The notes beneath the pieces were generated by a model. That model did not search any database. It saw only the letters and a list, made by a program, of their open reading frames with translations, and had not been told where the DNA came from. Positions 10,401 to 25,472 of a DNA stretch of 64,000 nucleotides are shown piece by piece (the first letter of the stretch is position 1; each line of letters opens with the position of its first letter). The stretch comes from Neoconidiobolus thromboides FSU 785 (taxonomy: Eukaryota; Entomophthoromycota; Entomophthoromycetes; Entomophthorales; Neoconidiobolaceae), in the NCBI GenBank assembly GCA_025603075.1, contig MU626343.1, positions 1-64,000 on the forward strand, in the 5' to 3' direction. The position numbers were made by a program, and so were the translations under genes.

Positions 10401-11293
10401 ATGAGTGGAAAGCTTAAGCCAGGAGAAGTAAATTTAGGGGTAAGTCGAGCAAAGAAAATACACTAAAAAAAGTGCCTAAAAGATAATTTAGACAACCATT
10501 ATGGCCGTCCAATTTGATGGGGGCGTTGTAATTGGAGCGGATTCTAGAACTACCACTGGTAGTTACATTGCGAATCGAGTCACTGATAAGTTAACTATGG
10601 TACATGATAATATTTGGTGTTGTCGATCAGGTTCTGCTGCTGATACTCAAGCAGTAGCCGATATTTTACATTATTATTTACAGTTATATGAGTAAGTTTA
10701 TGGCTTAATTTTTAAATTTATAGATTTAGATCAAATTTTATAGAGTCCAACACGGAGAAGCCCCAACAGTTAAAATAGCTGCTACTTTATTCCAAGAAAT
10801 TTGTTACGGTAATAAAGATAATTTAAGTGCTGGTATTATTGTTGGGGGTTGGGATAAACTTGAAGGCGGTTCTGTTTATTCTATTCCTTTAGGTGGTTCT
10901 TTACATAAACAACCATTTTCTATTGGAGGTAATCAAAGATCAATATGAAAGTAATTAATTCTAATATTTTTTAGGCTCTGGTTCAACTTTCATCTATGGA
11001 TATTGTGATGCCGCTTATAAAGATAATATGAATGAAGATCAATGCGTTGAATTTGTAAAGAATGGTATTTTGGAGATAATATTTTTTTAAAATTTAATAC
11101 TTATTTTATTTAATTTAGCTGTTACTTTGGCTATGTCTAGAGATGGTAGCTCCGGTGGTGTTATTAGATTAGCAGTTATTACTAAAGAAGGTGTAAGAAG
11201 GATTTTTGTTCCTGGAAATCAATTACCAGGTAATATTAATAATAATAATAGTTGGTATAAAAATTAATATACTTTTTAGCTTTCTATGAATAA
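10401..11293 (+). CDS. PRE3: 20S proteasome subunit beta1 (caspase-like site)
   Basis: Six exons: 10401-10439, 10492-10691, 10744-10928, 10975-11064, 11119-11229, 11280-11293, giving 212 residues. The mature enzyme begins [11 protein letters not shown]: the catalytic N-terminal threonine follows Gly13, the usual autocleavage site, after a very short propeptide ([13 protein letters not shown]). [56 protein letters not shown] and [17 protein letters not shown] are diagnostic for beta1 (yeast Pre3, human PSMB6). The first intron falls exactly between the propeptide Gly and the catalytic Thr. The last exon encodes only AFYE and the stop. It functions in the 26S proteasome of cytosol and nucleus, cleaving after acidic residues. 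Confidence 0.95.
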
Positions 11294-13012
11294 ACTGTAG
11301 CTTCACGACTTTATATGTTAATTTTTATTTAAATTTATAATTTGGGCTTTATAATAAATAGCACTGAATTGGATAAAATATAATGATAGGTCTAACATTT
11401 TGTACACTTTTAAATTTTAGGTACTCCCATACTGTCTGATGGATTTTATTTGAGTATAATCTAAACTCCATTATTATACATTGCCTTAGTTGTTGTTCAT
11501 TTTCATTAAGCAATTTAATCTTTTAAACTAGGAAGGAGTATAAAATAGCTTAGGTATACGAATACATAGAGTATAGCTAATATATAGGATTAAATCTTAT
11601 ATAAATAAAGGAACAAAGAAATAAAGGAATAAACGAGGTTTTAACCGGTATCTTAGATGGAATATTCTAGGCAACGCAATTAACTATGTAAATAAAATGT
11701 TTACGAATTTAAAATTATTTTAGCTATTTTTTATACTTTAAATAATTGTAGCTTCTAATCTACAATTTAAACTAGATTATTATCTTTTTTTGGTTCCAAA
11801 TCAGGTTCTCGAAAATGAGAAGGTTTTCTTATCTATCCTTTATTTTCTGTTTATAATTCAACTGAACCAGTAAGCCCATGATCTTACAGAAATAACATAT
11901 TTAGTCGTCTTACAGGTATAGTTTCTAGCTCATTGCTTTTTATCTGTTTTGTAATTAGGTTTGGAATAAATAGACTCAATACAAGGCATTTGTTTTTGAA
12001 AATTTGTATAAAAAAATCAAGTTTTAAAAAATAGTTATTTTTTATTATATAAATTTAAAAATTAAAAAAAATCATTTAGACTTTAGAACAATAGTCTTTT
12101 CAAGTTATTTTTTAAATAATTTTTAGAAAAATAGCTTGTAAAAAAAGAACCAATTTTGCAAAAATCTATTTTTAATTTTAAGTTTTATATAACTTGTTAA
12201 TGTTTTAAATTTAAAAAACAAAAGCTTTTATATATTGAAACATTAAAAAAAGAAATCTTTTAAAATTAGTTTAAAAACTAAAGCTTTATGCGAAAAACAA
12301 TAGCTGTCTTATTTTTTCATTACAAATAACATAAATTTTTATATATAATGACTTATCACTCTATATTCTCATTTACAATAAACGACTATTTTTAAATTAA
12401 TTTGTGAAATGAATTAATTTTATTTTATTTGCAGTGCATTTAAGGGGGGAAAGATTGAAATCACTTCTTAATGCTTAAATTGGAATTACCATTTTTTTTA
12501 TGGTAACATTCAAATGACATTTTAGAAATGAATAAATAATCAATTGCAACAGTGGTGTAGCCTCAAACTCAGTCTAAAGTATGCATAAGTAACACACTTG
12601 AGATGAGCTCATCAACTTTTATTGGCTGAATTAGGATAAGTTATGTTTTGGTTCAGCATTTAATTGGTAAATTTGGCCCAATCAGTTGCTCTTTATTTCA
12701 ATTAATTGAATGCGCTTCTTTTAAAATACTAATAACAAAGCAGATTCAAAATTTATCTTTTTAGTAGTATTAGCCTTAGTGTAATTTTCAAATTTATATA
12801 CCTTAATAGATACTATTGTAGTATTTTTGTAAAATATTTATATTTCATATTTCATTTTAAAAGTATATAATAAATTAAAAAACAAATCGATTATTGTTCT
12901 ATTCTAAGCTTAGTTGATCAAATAAATTAGATAAACCTTACCACTTAAAGGGTTTTGTAAGATTAAAAAAGATTCAACTATTGAACTGCATTATAAATAA
13001 ACTATATAAGTT
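11294..13012. other. 1.7 kb intergenic region
   Basis: AT-rich, many stops in all frames, no TIR-107 copy, no RNA gene and no gene remnant that I can recognise. Confidence 0.5.
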
Positions 13013-16000
13013 ATGTCGGAATCAAAGACAATAAACCCAGAAAATCAAGTTAAAGCGAGTAATAAGTAAGTTCTATTTTTCCTATTTTATAGATTTCAAA
13101 TGTTAAATTGTTTATTTTAGTGAAGACGAATTATTACCATTTCCGTCTTTACCACCTAATACTACTGGTAATTTAATATAGTTACTATCACTTTAGTAAA
13201 TTAATACATCTTTTAGAATCTTCTACTCACCAACGTCCTAAACCAAGATTAAATGTTGTAAGAAGGGGCAGAGCAGATACATTACCCCCAAGCTTTAGCT
13301 ATAGTTTTCCATTTTCTCCACCTCCACCTCCACCAGGATTAAAAAATTCAAACTCAAATTCGGATTTAAAAGCTATATCAACATCTTCTATACCAACCCC
13401 AAAATCAATACCTTCTTTAGGTCGTACCAATAGTAGTGGTAATCGAATGAGAGGAGCTACATTTTCTGTTCCTCCTTCTTCTTTACCTCCTCAATTTGCT
13501 CACCCTAATCCTTATGGTTCCTTTTATTCCAATAATTCATTACCTTCAATGAAAGGTGGTTTACAAGCAGTAGATGAGTCGGAACAAGCTATTATTAAAC
13601 ATTTGGGATTAGATGATCATGATAATGGTCCAAATGAACAAAAACGTAATTTACCAGAATCTAAAAGTAAGTTTTTATATTAAAATTAAGAAATTTATAT
13701 TCATTTCTTTAATTTAGCGATAGCAGCCTTGAAAAATTTGGGTAGAAATCGATCACGATCTTTTAATGTAGCAGGAAATTATAACGATTCACAACAAATG
13801 AATAATAATCCACCCAATATTAATACAACACCACCTCAACCAAGACTTACTTTACGCCAAGCAAGAGCAAGAGCTATTTCAGTTGGTTTTTTAAATCAAG
13901 AAGAGTTGTTTGATGCATTTCCAGAATTAGATGCTTTAATTGATTCGGATGATGAAAAAAATAGTCATTTACAAATAAGCCAAAGAATTCAAGAAGAAAC
14001 TTCATGGGCGAGTCAAGATTATGAAGATGAATATAATGAAATGGCACCTCCACCATTACCTTCTAGATCTCTTTGGGTAGGGAATTTAGACCCTAATGTA
14101 TCTTCCAATGATTTATTGGCCTTATTCTCACCTTATGGTCCTATCGAATCATTAAGAGTCTTGCCTGAAAAAGAATGTGCTTTCGTTAATTTTCACAGTT
14201 TAGAAGATGCTATTAAAGCTAAAGATGATATGCAAGGTGGTAGAATGGGGAGTTTAAATATTCGTATTGGTTTTGGTAAAGCTGATCCTACTTATGCTAC
14301 TACTACTGAAGTACAAACTACAAATCCAACACGTGCCTTGTGTAAATTTAATTATTTTTTAATACTTGTTTTATTAATAATTTATTAATAATAATTTATT
14401 TAGGGATTGGTAACATATCTGCTTCTACTTCTTCAGCTATTTTACAATCTATTTTTTCTAATTTTGGTATTGTTGAATCAGCACGAGTTTTAGTTCACAA
14501 AAATTGTGGATTTGTCAATTTTACTACAGTTGAGGCAGCACAAAAGGCACGAGATACAATGAATGGAAAAGAAATATCTGGATCAGTAGTAAGAATTGGA
14601 TATGGCAAAGCACCACCACCTGGAGAAACAAGTAACAAAACGAATCGACCAATTAATCCAATACCATTAAGCCAATTAGGTATTCAATTAGATGAAGTTC
14701 AAAGTCCAATTTCAGATAATTCATTTAATGAAATTAAAGGAAATAAAGAAAACAAAGAAGATAACATGAATCAGTTAGAAGAGAGCATTAATAAAATGAA
14801 ATTGGAAGAAAATATTAATAATCCTAATTATGGGGTTTATGAAAATGGTAATTTATTGGGTATGGATGGTAAGTAATTTATTTTTTATTTCATTTAAAAA
14901 TATAATAATAATTTTTATTTATTATCAATAGAAAAATTAGTTAGTTTTCCATATAAATCAATTGTACCTAATTTACCTAATAATGAAATTCGAATCGATC
15001 AAAATACTTTAAAAGAAAAACGTAAAGGTTTGGATGGTCATGTTCATTCGGATAATTATAATAGAATATTTGATGAATTATTTGAACTTGCAGTGGAATT
15101 GTGTACAGGTAAATAATAATAATAATCAAATCTATAACAACTTAACTTAACTTAACTTTCAATAATCAAACTAAACTTAGATTATGTTGGTAATACAATA
15201 ATTCAAAAAATGATGGAAAAAGGAGATATTGAACATCGAACATTATTAATTAAAAAAGTATCACCATATATGGCATCAATTGGATGTCATAAAAATGGAA
15301 CTTGGGCAATACAAAAAATGATTGATTGTGCAACAACTGATGAACAGGTAAATTTAATTTATTAATGATTAATAATATCAATATTAAATAATAATAATTT
15401 ATTTATTTTAATTTTTTAGTTTAAGATTATATCAGAATCTTTAAAACCGTATACACCTCCATTATTATTGGACCAATATGGTAACTATGTAGTACAATGT
15501 TGTCTCAAATTTGGACCCAAATATAATCAATTTATATTTGATGCTATTCATGCAAGATTTTGGGATATTGTTCATGGTCGATTTGGTACTAGGGCAGTAC
15601 GAACTTGTTTAGATTCTAAATTTAGTAATAATCAACAGAAAGTAAGAAATATTTATAATTTAATTTATGTTTTAATTTAATAACAATTAATTAATAATTT
15701 TAATAAAATAAATAGAAATTAGTAGCTATTGCTTTAGTTAATCATGGACTATTTTTATCAACGGATGCTAATGGATCTATATTAATAACTTGGCTATTAG
15801 ATACAAGTACAGTATCTGGACGCTATCGTAGTTTAGTACCTCAATTTTCAGTTCATTTGCCTGTCTTATGTACTCATAAATTAGCTTCATTAACTATATT
15901 AAAAATTATTAATCAACGAATTGAACCCGATGCACGAGAGAATTTAATTGAAGCTATCTTTTTTACCGAAGATGAAAGTGTACTTGAAGCTGTTTTATCG

Positions 16001-16216
16001 GATTCTAACTATGGTTTGGGATTAGTACAAAAAATATTACAATCTAGCTGTATTTCTATGGAAACTAAAGATAAGATTGCTGATAAAGTAAGATTAACTT
16101 TAAATCAATTACAATTAAATCATAATCATATTTATGGTCAATTAATTAATGATTTGGCTAATCATAATAATGAAAATGAAAATAATATGAATTCCAATAA
16201 TAATGGGTTCTATTAA
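13013..16216 (+). CDS. Pumilio-family RNA-binding protein with two RRM domains (Jsn1/Puf2 type)
   Basis: Nine exons: 13013-13065, 13121-13167, 13217-13666, 13718-14341, 14404-14868, 14932-15108, 15181-15347, 15420-15641, 15716-16216, giving 901 residues. The N-terminal third is low complexity with a polyproline run (about residues 60-75). RRM1 starts SLWVGNLDPNVSSNDL; RRM2 starts ALWIGNISASTSS and is completed across an intron that splits the Trp codon. The C-terminal half contains Puf repeats, e.g. NTIIQKMMEKGD, GTWAIQKMID, QYGNYVVQCCLKFG, RFGTRAVRTCLD and NYGLGLVQKILQ. RRM plus Puf matches yeast Jsn1/Puf2, which bind 3' UTRs of mRNAs for membrane and mitochondrial proteins. The tail is Asn/Glu rich. 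HTD2-like gene follows in the same direction. Confidence 0.93.
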
Positions 16217-16665
16217 TATTGGAAAGAGGTTTTGTATAGGATGAATAATGAGGTTTTTTTTATAAAGATATACATATAAAATAAGGATTGTTTACTTTTT
16301 ATTGTTATTTTAGTTTTTATATTAAATTAAGATTAATAGCTTTGAAAAGATCTACTATTTTGTATTTTAATATTTTAATATTTTATTTATATTTTATAAT
16401 TAGATTTCAAATTCAATAAATAACTAAAAGTGATATTTTAACTAATAATATAACCTCTATTTTTGGAATATATTGAGTTAAATTTAAGTATATATTTAAA
16501 ATAAAACCTATCAAATTTATTACACCTGAAAGCTTGTTAATTTTTAGTTAAGATGATGTCACCATATTATAGAAAATCTACATCAATTTCAAAAACTTTC
16601 ATTTCTCATTTTTATTTTAAAATTTGTTAAACCAATACTTCACTTAATTTCTAATATTCAATTCA
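16217..16665. other. Intergenic, Pumilio to HTD2-like gene
   Basis: 449 bp, AT-rich; nothing recognised. Confidence 0.45.
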
Positions 16666-17606
16666 ATGACATTTACCAATTTAAAACCCTTAATTGAAAA
16701 AGAAGTACTCACTTTAAAACCCTCGACTTTACTTAACTTAACTTTAGCCCCTTATTTACCCAAATCAGAAAATTTTAATTCAACTTTAAAATTCGATACT
16801 CCATTACCATATAATTATCATTTAGCTTACTTTTTCTCTCAACATCTGGAATCAAAACTGGCCAATGATGGTTATGATTTAGATCACTTTCCTAAATCCC
16901 GTAGGATAATGTGGCATAGTGGAAGGTTATTATATACTCACAATAATCTTATGAAATATGGACAAGAAGTTTCATGTCAAACTTCTATTATTAAAGAGGA
17001 TAAGATTATTAGTAGTAATTATAAAAAGGAATTAGTTAAAGTAATGAAACAAAAAGAATATTTTAATCAAATGGGACATTCAATGACGGAGATTCGAAGT
17101 TTAGTTTATTTTGATGGGGAAGATAAATTTCACATGAAAGTCAAAGAAAACGGAAAAGAGATTGAAGTGGAAGAAGGGGAAATGAAATTTAGTTTAACAA
17201 CTAATCCTGTTTTATTATTTCGATATTCAGCATTGACATTTAATGCACATCAAATTCATTATAATTCCAACTATGCTAAAATGGAAGGTTATCAAGGTAA
17301 GTCATTTATTATATATTAAATATTATAATTTTAATTCGAGTTTGTCACTAATAATAATCGTTGATAGATTGTTTAGTTCATGGACCTTTGACTATTACAT
17401 TTGTATTAAAATTAATGGAACATTTTAAAACTATTAATGGAGATGATAGACAAATCTTAGATTTCAATTATCAATTAATTTATCCACTATTAGTTAATCA
17501 ACAAATTCATTTTTATATTAAGAAGTTAAATAATCATCAATTAAGTTGTAAATTTTATAATCAATATTATCAATTATGTGGTAAATGTACAGCTATACTT
17601 GATTAA
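16666..17606 (+). CDS. HTD2: Hydroxyacyl-thioester dehydratase-like protein, mitochondrial FASII (Htd2 type)
   Basis: Two exons: 16666-17296 and 17368-17606, giving 289 residues. The diagnostic stretch FRYSALTFNAHQIHYN is the hydratase-2/MaoC-like hot-dog motif, with the catalytic His in NAHQIHY. It is followed after the intron by CLVHGPLT, the second conserved block of this fungal family. RRIMWHSGRLL near residue 80 is also typical. Family members dehydrate 3-hydroxyacyl-ACP in mitochondrial fatty acid synthesis, which feeds lipoic acid formation; pyruvate dehydrogenase, the main lipoylated complex, is also encoded in this window, though not adjacent. No strong targeting peptide is evident, though the N-terminus is short on acidic residues. 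It ends 134 bp from convergent PEX11. Confidence 0.85.
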
Positions 17607-17740
17607 TAGAAAAGTAAATAAAGATAATAAATAATAAATAAAAATAATAAATAAATCAAATTCCATATATATTCCTCTTCTTTCTTTTTTCAAAATTAAA
17701 AGTTTGTTTATTCTTATAATAAAATAGTCTCTTGTTATCT

Positions 17741-18544
17741 CTACGCTTTAGTACTATTATAAACCTTTTTAAAGAGTCTTGAATATCCAATATACCCTGA
17801 CACAATACCAGCAAAGTGCATAATTTCAATATTCTTATTAATATGAAACAAATCATAACCACAGAAGATCATATCCGATAAAATTTTAACAAAATTCACT
17901 TTGATTGTATGTAATTCATTATTAATTAATGAATCTCTTTTATCTCCTTTTTCTTGAATTTCAATCTCTTTTTTGATCTTGAAATATTTCATTACATGAA
18001 GATATAAATCGATAGATAAACTAGTCCACCATAGTTTAATTGACCAAGTTTTAACATAAGTACCAAATTTACTATCTACAATCTTATATTTAGATAAACA
18101 GAATAAATCATCTGTAATTGCATTAATCATTTCACTAGTCGTCTTCACCATAATTAATCCATAATTCTCTTTTTCCACTGCTCCCATAGCAGTATTAGGG
18201 TTGAATCCTTTTCCTTGAAGTAAATAAACCAATTTAGCAAAAAAAGAAGTAAAATTCATTAATCTCACAATCTTTCTTGCATCACCAAACATTTTCATTA
18301 CACCATCAATACGCTCATGATGTTCTAATAACATTTGTTTTTTACGTAATAATGTAATCATGAGGACGGATAACGTATATTGAATCACTTTCATACTTTT
18401 ATCTCGTCCATCAGTATATGTAAGAGTAGTTGCAATCACATTGAAGAGTTTACTTACATTGTTAAGTCCGGACGAGGCAATTAATTGTTGAAGTGGTTTG
18501 TTATTGGCGAGATAAGCAGAGACGCTGTTTTCGATGGATGACAT
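17741..18544 (-). CDS. PEX11: Peroxisomal membrane protein PEX11
   Basis: Single-exon, 267 residues. DGRDKSMKVIQYTL near residue 45 and FGDARKIVRLMNF near residue 90 are the two conserved N-terminal blocks of PEX11, including the amphipathic helix that bends peroxisomal membranes. A C-terminal membrane segment follows, and the protein ends SRLFKKVYNSTKA, matching the typical final helix. The family drives peroxisome elongation and division. The stop is TAG. Length is slightly greater than yeast Pex11. The ORF is complete without introns, in contrast to most genes here. Confidence 0.9.
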   Translation of the reverse strand: MSSIENSVSAYLANNKPLQQLIASSGLNNVSKLFNVIATTLTYTDGRDKSMKVIQYTLSVLMITLLRKKQMLLEHHERIDGVMKMFGDARKIVRLMNFTSFFAKLVYLLQGKGFNPNTAMGAVEKENYGLIMVKTTSEMINAITDDLFCLSKYKIVDSKFGTYVKTWSIKLWWTSLSIDLYLHVMKYFKIKKEIEIQEKGDKRDSLINNELHTIKVNFVKILSDMIFCGYDLFHINKNIEIMHFAGIVSGYIGYSRLFKKVYNSTKA

Positions 18545-19854
18545 TATATATTAAATCAATTACTAATTTAAAACTGAAGGTTAACGCATTGGTATTTAAA
18601 GAAAGTTTTATAATAGTTGATAGTATATGGACTTACTTTTTTATTATTTTTTAATTAAGTTTATTTTAAATTATTAAAATATAGTTACTTTAGATTTCAA
18701 TTCTTTTAAAAATATAAAAAAATTTCAATTTTAATCCAGTTGAAAACTGATGATAATTTAAGCCATTGATCAAGTTGAATTGATTCTGATATCTAATTGG
18801 CACTAATTAAAATCCGAATCAAAGTCATTAGCCAATAAAAATAAATAATTTTAACATACTTTGAAACTAAATGAGATCATTGAACTTTAGTTCTAAAAAT
18901 TATTAAACATTTGAAAATAAGAACATAAAAAAAAATAGCCACATAAAATTTGATTAAAAAAGTAGACAATATAAGTTTCAGTTTTCTATTCAACGATACT
19001 AACAATTGTAATTCTTTATTCTTCTCACTTTATTTTCTAGGTACTTCAATTAAAATATAATACCCTATTTTAAATAGAAAAAATAGCTAAAAACTTTAAT
19101 TATTATATTTAATACATTACAATGCTTTCTATTAAAGTGAGGATAAATTCTGTTGATCTCACCTCTTATAAAATCTATTGAACCTAAATAGTTCTTTAAA
19201 CCCTTATCTTAAGTATATTGCAAATTCTATAACAATAATAATAAACTAGTTAATGACAAAAAAAGCGGAATTCAACCAGTTGTCTTTCTTTTTAGTATCA
19301 TCCTTTGTTCAGTTTATTGTTCAAGCATAGCCGTTTTTGGAATAAATTCGATATAAGGATATTTTTTGATTTCATCACTTTTTCCATTTTTTAAGTGCTG
19401 TTTGAGTGGAAAAATTGTTAGTAAAATTCAAACAAAAAAATACATCCCCATACAGTGGTTATTGTTAAATAACCCTGTAACATTGCTATACTAATTCACT
19501 TATAATTAGCTTTGAATTAAAACGTCAAGGATATTAAATAATAAATAAAGTAATTTTAATAGCTCTAATAAGAATTTATATCATTATTCTAATGGCAATT
19601 AATAACATATTTGAAGTAAAAGATTAATTTTATTATACAAATATTTAATGAATTAGAAATCAGAATGCCTATTTTCACGAACTAGCACGAGTTGATTTTT
19701 AAGCTTATTAAAATATAATTAAAAGTAAACTTTATTAAAAAATAAAATGCTAGTTAAAAATAAGCAAAAAAAAGTAGCTAGGATAGAAGTGAGAGGGAGG
19801 GGAGTGTAATAGAACAAAAAAAAGATAAGTAGAAATAAAAAATATTTCTATCTT
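18545..19854. other. Intergenic region with one TIR-107 copy
   Basis: 1.3 kb between divergent PEX11 and the 3' end of the sirtuin gene. It holds the TIR-107 copy at 19351-19452; the rest shows nothing. Confidence 0.5.
19351..19452 (-). mobile_element. TIR-107 copy 5
   Basis: Begins ATATAAGGATATTTTTTGAT and ends ACATCCCCATAC. The core reads AAGTGCTGTTTGAGTGGAAA. The outer end is mutated (AAGG for GGGG). Confidence 0.8.
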
Positions 19855-21631
<1,777 letters not shown>

Positions 21632-22150
21632 AATAATATTGTATATTTTTCTGCTTTTTAAATCTTTGAATATCGAGTTTATTGTATTAAAAGAGTTGAA
21701 TTTTTGATTGTGGAGAAATTGAATGAGGTAGTTTCTTAAAATTGGAAATTTGAAAATTTTGAAGTTGAATTAAACAATAAAATTAATAGAAAAGTTCACT
21801 AAATTACGACTTGAAAAAAATCGCGGTTGACTTTTTATTGACTAAAAATATACGTTTATAGGGCAATAATTCGCTCGAATTTTCCCCCTTTACTCAATTA
21901 AATTCACTAACTTTAATCTTAATAAATTCTTAATTTTTTCAATATTAAAATAGTAACTTAATAATAAATAATTCAAAAAAAACAATTGTACAAAAGATCA
22001 TATTTATTAACAGAGCTTATAAAACTATAAATACATATAATAAAAGAAAAAGTTTAATTTTTCTTAACGCTCCCTATCCAAGATAGATAGCTACCTATCA
22101 TCTATCTTATCTCTCTCCATTTGTTAACTTGGCTCATTATTACTCTCAAC
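21632..22150. other. Intergenic, 5-phosphatase 3' end to sirtuin promoter
   Basis: 519 bp. A small dyad-like run AGATAGATAGCTACCTATCATCTATCT lies near 22080-22106 in the 3' flank of the 5-phosphatase; nothing else stands out. Confidence 0.4.
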
Positions 22151-25100
22151 TTAAGCCATCTCCTCCCATTTATTTTTTAAATATAAATTAATTTTATCTA
22201 ATTTACTCTGGTTAACAATTTTAACCCCAACTTTAAACCAACCCATAATTGGTCTATGATCAGAGCAATTAATTTCAATTCGATTATATTTATTACATTT
22301 GATATTTTTTGATTTAATTAATATTCTATCGCAATAAGCAGGTACTCTTTTTTTTTCACTTGTATCATAATTATTTGTATATAAATCATATTTATAGGTT
22401 GGATTAAATAAGATTTCTTCTTCTTTAAAATTATCTAATAAAAATGGAAGAGGGCTATTTTTTAATTGTGTTAATTGATCAAATTGTATTAATTGAGAAT
22501 AGTCTTTATAAGATATTAGGTTTTTGACTGCTTGCTGATCTAAATTAATTCGATAATTTAAATCTCCAGAGAAAAATAAATGTTCATAATTTAATGGTTC
22601 AATGCCTTCTTGTTTATTTAAATAAATCAATTCTTCTTTTTTAATTGTTGGCCAAGGCACTGAAATTGGTCCTGTTCTTATATAAGATGAATTGTAGTTA
22701 TTATTATTTGTTACTGCTGTTGTAATAAATTGAGATTTTTTTAATATATTAAATATATCTTGGTTTCGATTACTAATTTCTTTTTGACCCGCAGCAAGAT
22801 GACAATTAATAAAACAAAAACTAGAATCATGTAATAAAAACTTAACTAGTATACCCCCCTTATTACCATGTAAGCCACCAAATCCAGTTTTATTAATTAC
22901 ACATTCCAACAAGTGAATTTGAGATTTTAACTCTGATTTAATGATAATTAAACTAAATAAACCAATCATATTTTCACTTATTAATATTTCATAATCCATT
23001 GAATAATTTTGTTGTATAAAATTTAATAATTGAATTTTCCATTCATTGTATCGACTACTTATCATTCTTTCTTTCTTTTCTTCTTTACGTTGAAATATAC
23101 TTTCTATTAATTAATAAAATATGAATGTAAATAAATAGAAAATTATTAATATAGTATAATAATAATAATAATAAGCTTACTTGCAGTTACTTTTTTACTA
23201 TCTAAATTAACTACTTCTTGAAATCCAAATACAATTATATCTGGTAATCCATCACCAATCCATTCTAATAAATAATCAGAATTCTTTGAGTTTATTACTT
23301 CTTCTGGTTTATTAGCACCAACATTAAATGAACAGATTCTCAAATCAATTTCTTTATAATTACTATACTCTTTTGATAATTTTTGTAATTGAATTACTAA
23401 TAATAAAATAAATAAATAAATAAATAAATATAAATATTATGTTTATTTATAATAAACTTACTTTGCCAATCATATGTTAAATTACCGTCCCAAAATTTAA
23501 ATTGACCTTGTTCACAACTAGAATAAACTAAACTTAAATTATTACTGTAATTTTCAATCTCTACATTTGTACTTAAACATTGAATTGAATTTGTGTGAGC
23601 TTCAAATTGTTTAATTAAGTTCAAACCATGATTATTAAAATTTAAAATATAAATTTTGTTTACTGCTACTAACCATAAGAAGGTATTTTTAACCAATAAT
23701 AATTGTTGTATTTTATAATTACATATTGTCAATGTGTTAATTAACTCAAATGTATCTTGATGATATATACTTAATTTACCATCTTGATGGGCAATTAATA
23801 TAATTTCTTTTTTTATATAATTTAATATACCCGTTATATTAGCTTGATTATAATTTAGATTAATTTTGTTTGTTAATTCAATTTGTTGATAATCTAATTG
23901 AAATATTAGTATTGTTTTTCCATAACAGTACCATAATTTATTATCTTCTGTTATTATTATATTATTGTTAATTTCTATAGAATGATTATTATTATTTAAT
24001 GTATTTTCATAAATAGTAAAATCCAACTTTAATTTAATATTTTCGTTTAAATCCATTAAATTAAAATAATAGATGATTGATTGATTTGTAATTGAAATTA
24101 ACTCCTCCTTATTATTTAATAGATTCATTATAAATGTCATATTCTTTTTCTTTCTTAATATGTAATATTGTTTTAACTCTAAATCCCATAGTATTAATAA
24201 CCCATCATTAAATCCAATTAATATTTTATCCTTCGTTTTTAAATAATTAAAGCTAATAATTTCATTATTATTATTTATAATTCCCATCAAATGACTATTA
24301 AAATTAATTTCTTTTAATAATCCACTTGTTGTTATATCATATAATTTTAACTGTTGGTTAGTAGCTACATATAATTTCCCTCGAATCGTTAATGAACATC
24401 GATTATTTCCTTTGGAAAATAAATCTTGATATCCAATATAAGGTAATGTTGGATTATTTTCATTTTCCATATATACTTTGTTACTTCTCTTTAATACTTC
24501 TCGCCATTGTGAATGATTTCCAATACCACTGTAATTACTTTGATGTCTGATTGAAGGTTTACTACTCAATTGGGGTTTACTATTTGCCTGATTTAACTTT
24601 GGTTTAGGTGGTAACATTGGTTTATTAGTTGTTGTTGTGCTGTTGACAATTACATTAAGCTTTGGTTTACTAGGTAACTCTGGCACTTTTCTTTGAGTCC
24701 CTAAACTTCCACTACTTTCCGTCGTAGAGCCAGTACTATTTTCCCTTGACATATATACTTTATTAATTACTTTTGGTGAATTCAAACCAACATTTATTTG
24801 TGGTATTTGTTTATTAATTCCCGTACTCAAGTTGCTCGTCCCTGTAGAACTAGTACTATTTTCTCGTGACATCAATACTTTTCTAATAACATTAGATGAA
24901 TTTAAACTTGAATCTATCTCTGGTATTTGTTTTTTGATTCCTAAATTTACATTGCTTTCTCCAACACTATTATCCCTTGGAATGTTTATTCTATCGATTA
25001 CTTTTGGTGAACTCAGGTTGACATTTATCTCTGGTATTTGTTTTTTGATTCCTAAACTTCCATTACTTTCCTCTTTATATCCACCGCTATTTTCCCTTGA

Positions 25101-25472
25101 CATACTTACCTTAGTAATAATTTTTGGAGAATTTAATGTCGAGTTGGTTGTAAAACTTACTGGTGAAATAACAGTATTAATTCCTTCGGTCCCTTGTCCA
25201 CTTTCACTTTCATCAAGAAATGGGTTTTCGATTTCCATCATATGTTTTAATTGAATTTCTGGTTTCTTTTTAAAGCTTTGTGGTTGAAATAATGCCCCTT
25301 GTTCAAAACTAGGTTTTGGTGAACTATTGTTCTTCATCTTTGGTAAAATCCCTTGGATCATGACTGCTCCTTTTGGGTCGAGAGTTGGGCTATGTGAATG
25401 GGGTTGAAGGGTTGTGGAATTGTTTAATTTCAACCGTTCAATACGTTGTCTTACGGATAAGGTTTCTTCCAT
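22151..25472 (-). CDS. Inositol-polyphosphate 5-phosphatase with N-terminal beta-propeller
   Basis: Three exons: 25472-23462, 23396-23181, 23103-22151, giving 1059 residues. The C-terminal third (from about 690) is an IPPc catalytic domain with RICSFNVGANKPEE, GFQEVV, GNKGGILVKF, NCHLAAGQKEISNRNQD, FFSGDLNYRI, RVPAYCDRIL and CSDHRPIMGWF, so metal-binding and catalytic residues are intact. Residues about 330-680 have repeating beta-strand/Trp-Asp features (for example LYDITTSGLL, LLILWDLELK, GQFKFWDG), consistent with a WD-type propeller, as in fission-yeast and filamentous-fungal 5-phosphatases. Residues 113-265 contain four degenerate 37-40 residue repeats (KVxMSRENSxG ... KQIPEINV). It should dephosphorylate PI(4,5)P2 or PI(3,4,5)P3 at membranes, linking to trafficking. 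Confidence 0.93.

Noticed and set aside
24832-25254. 140-codon open frame opposite the 5-phosphatase repeats
   Set aside because: It is the antisense shadow of a repetitive coding region.
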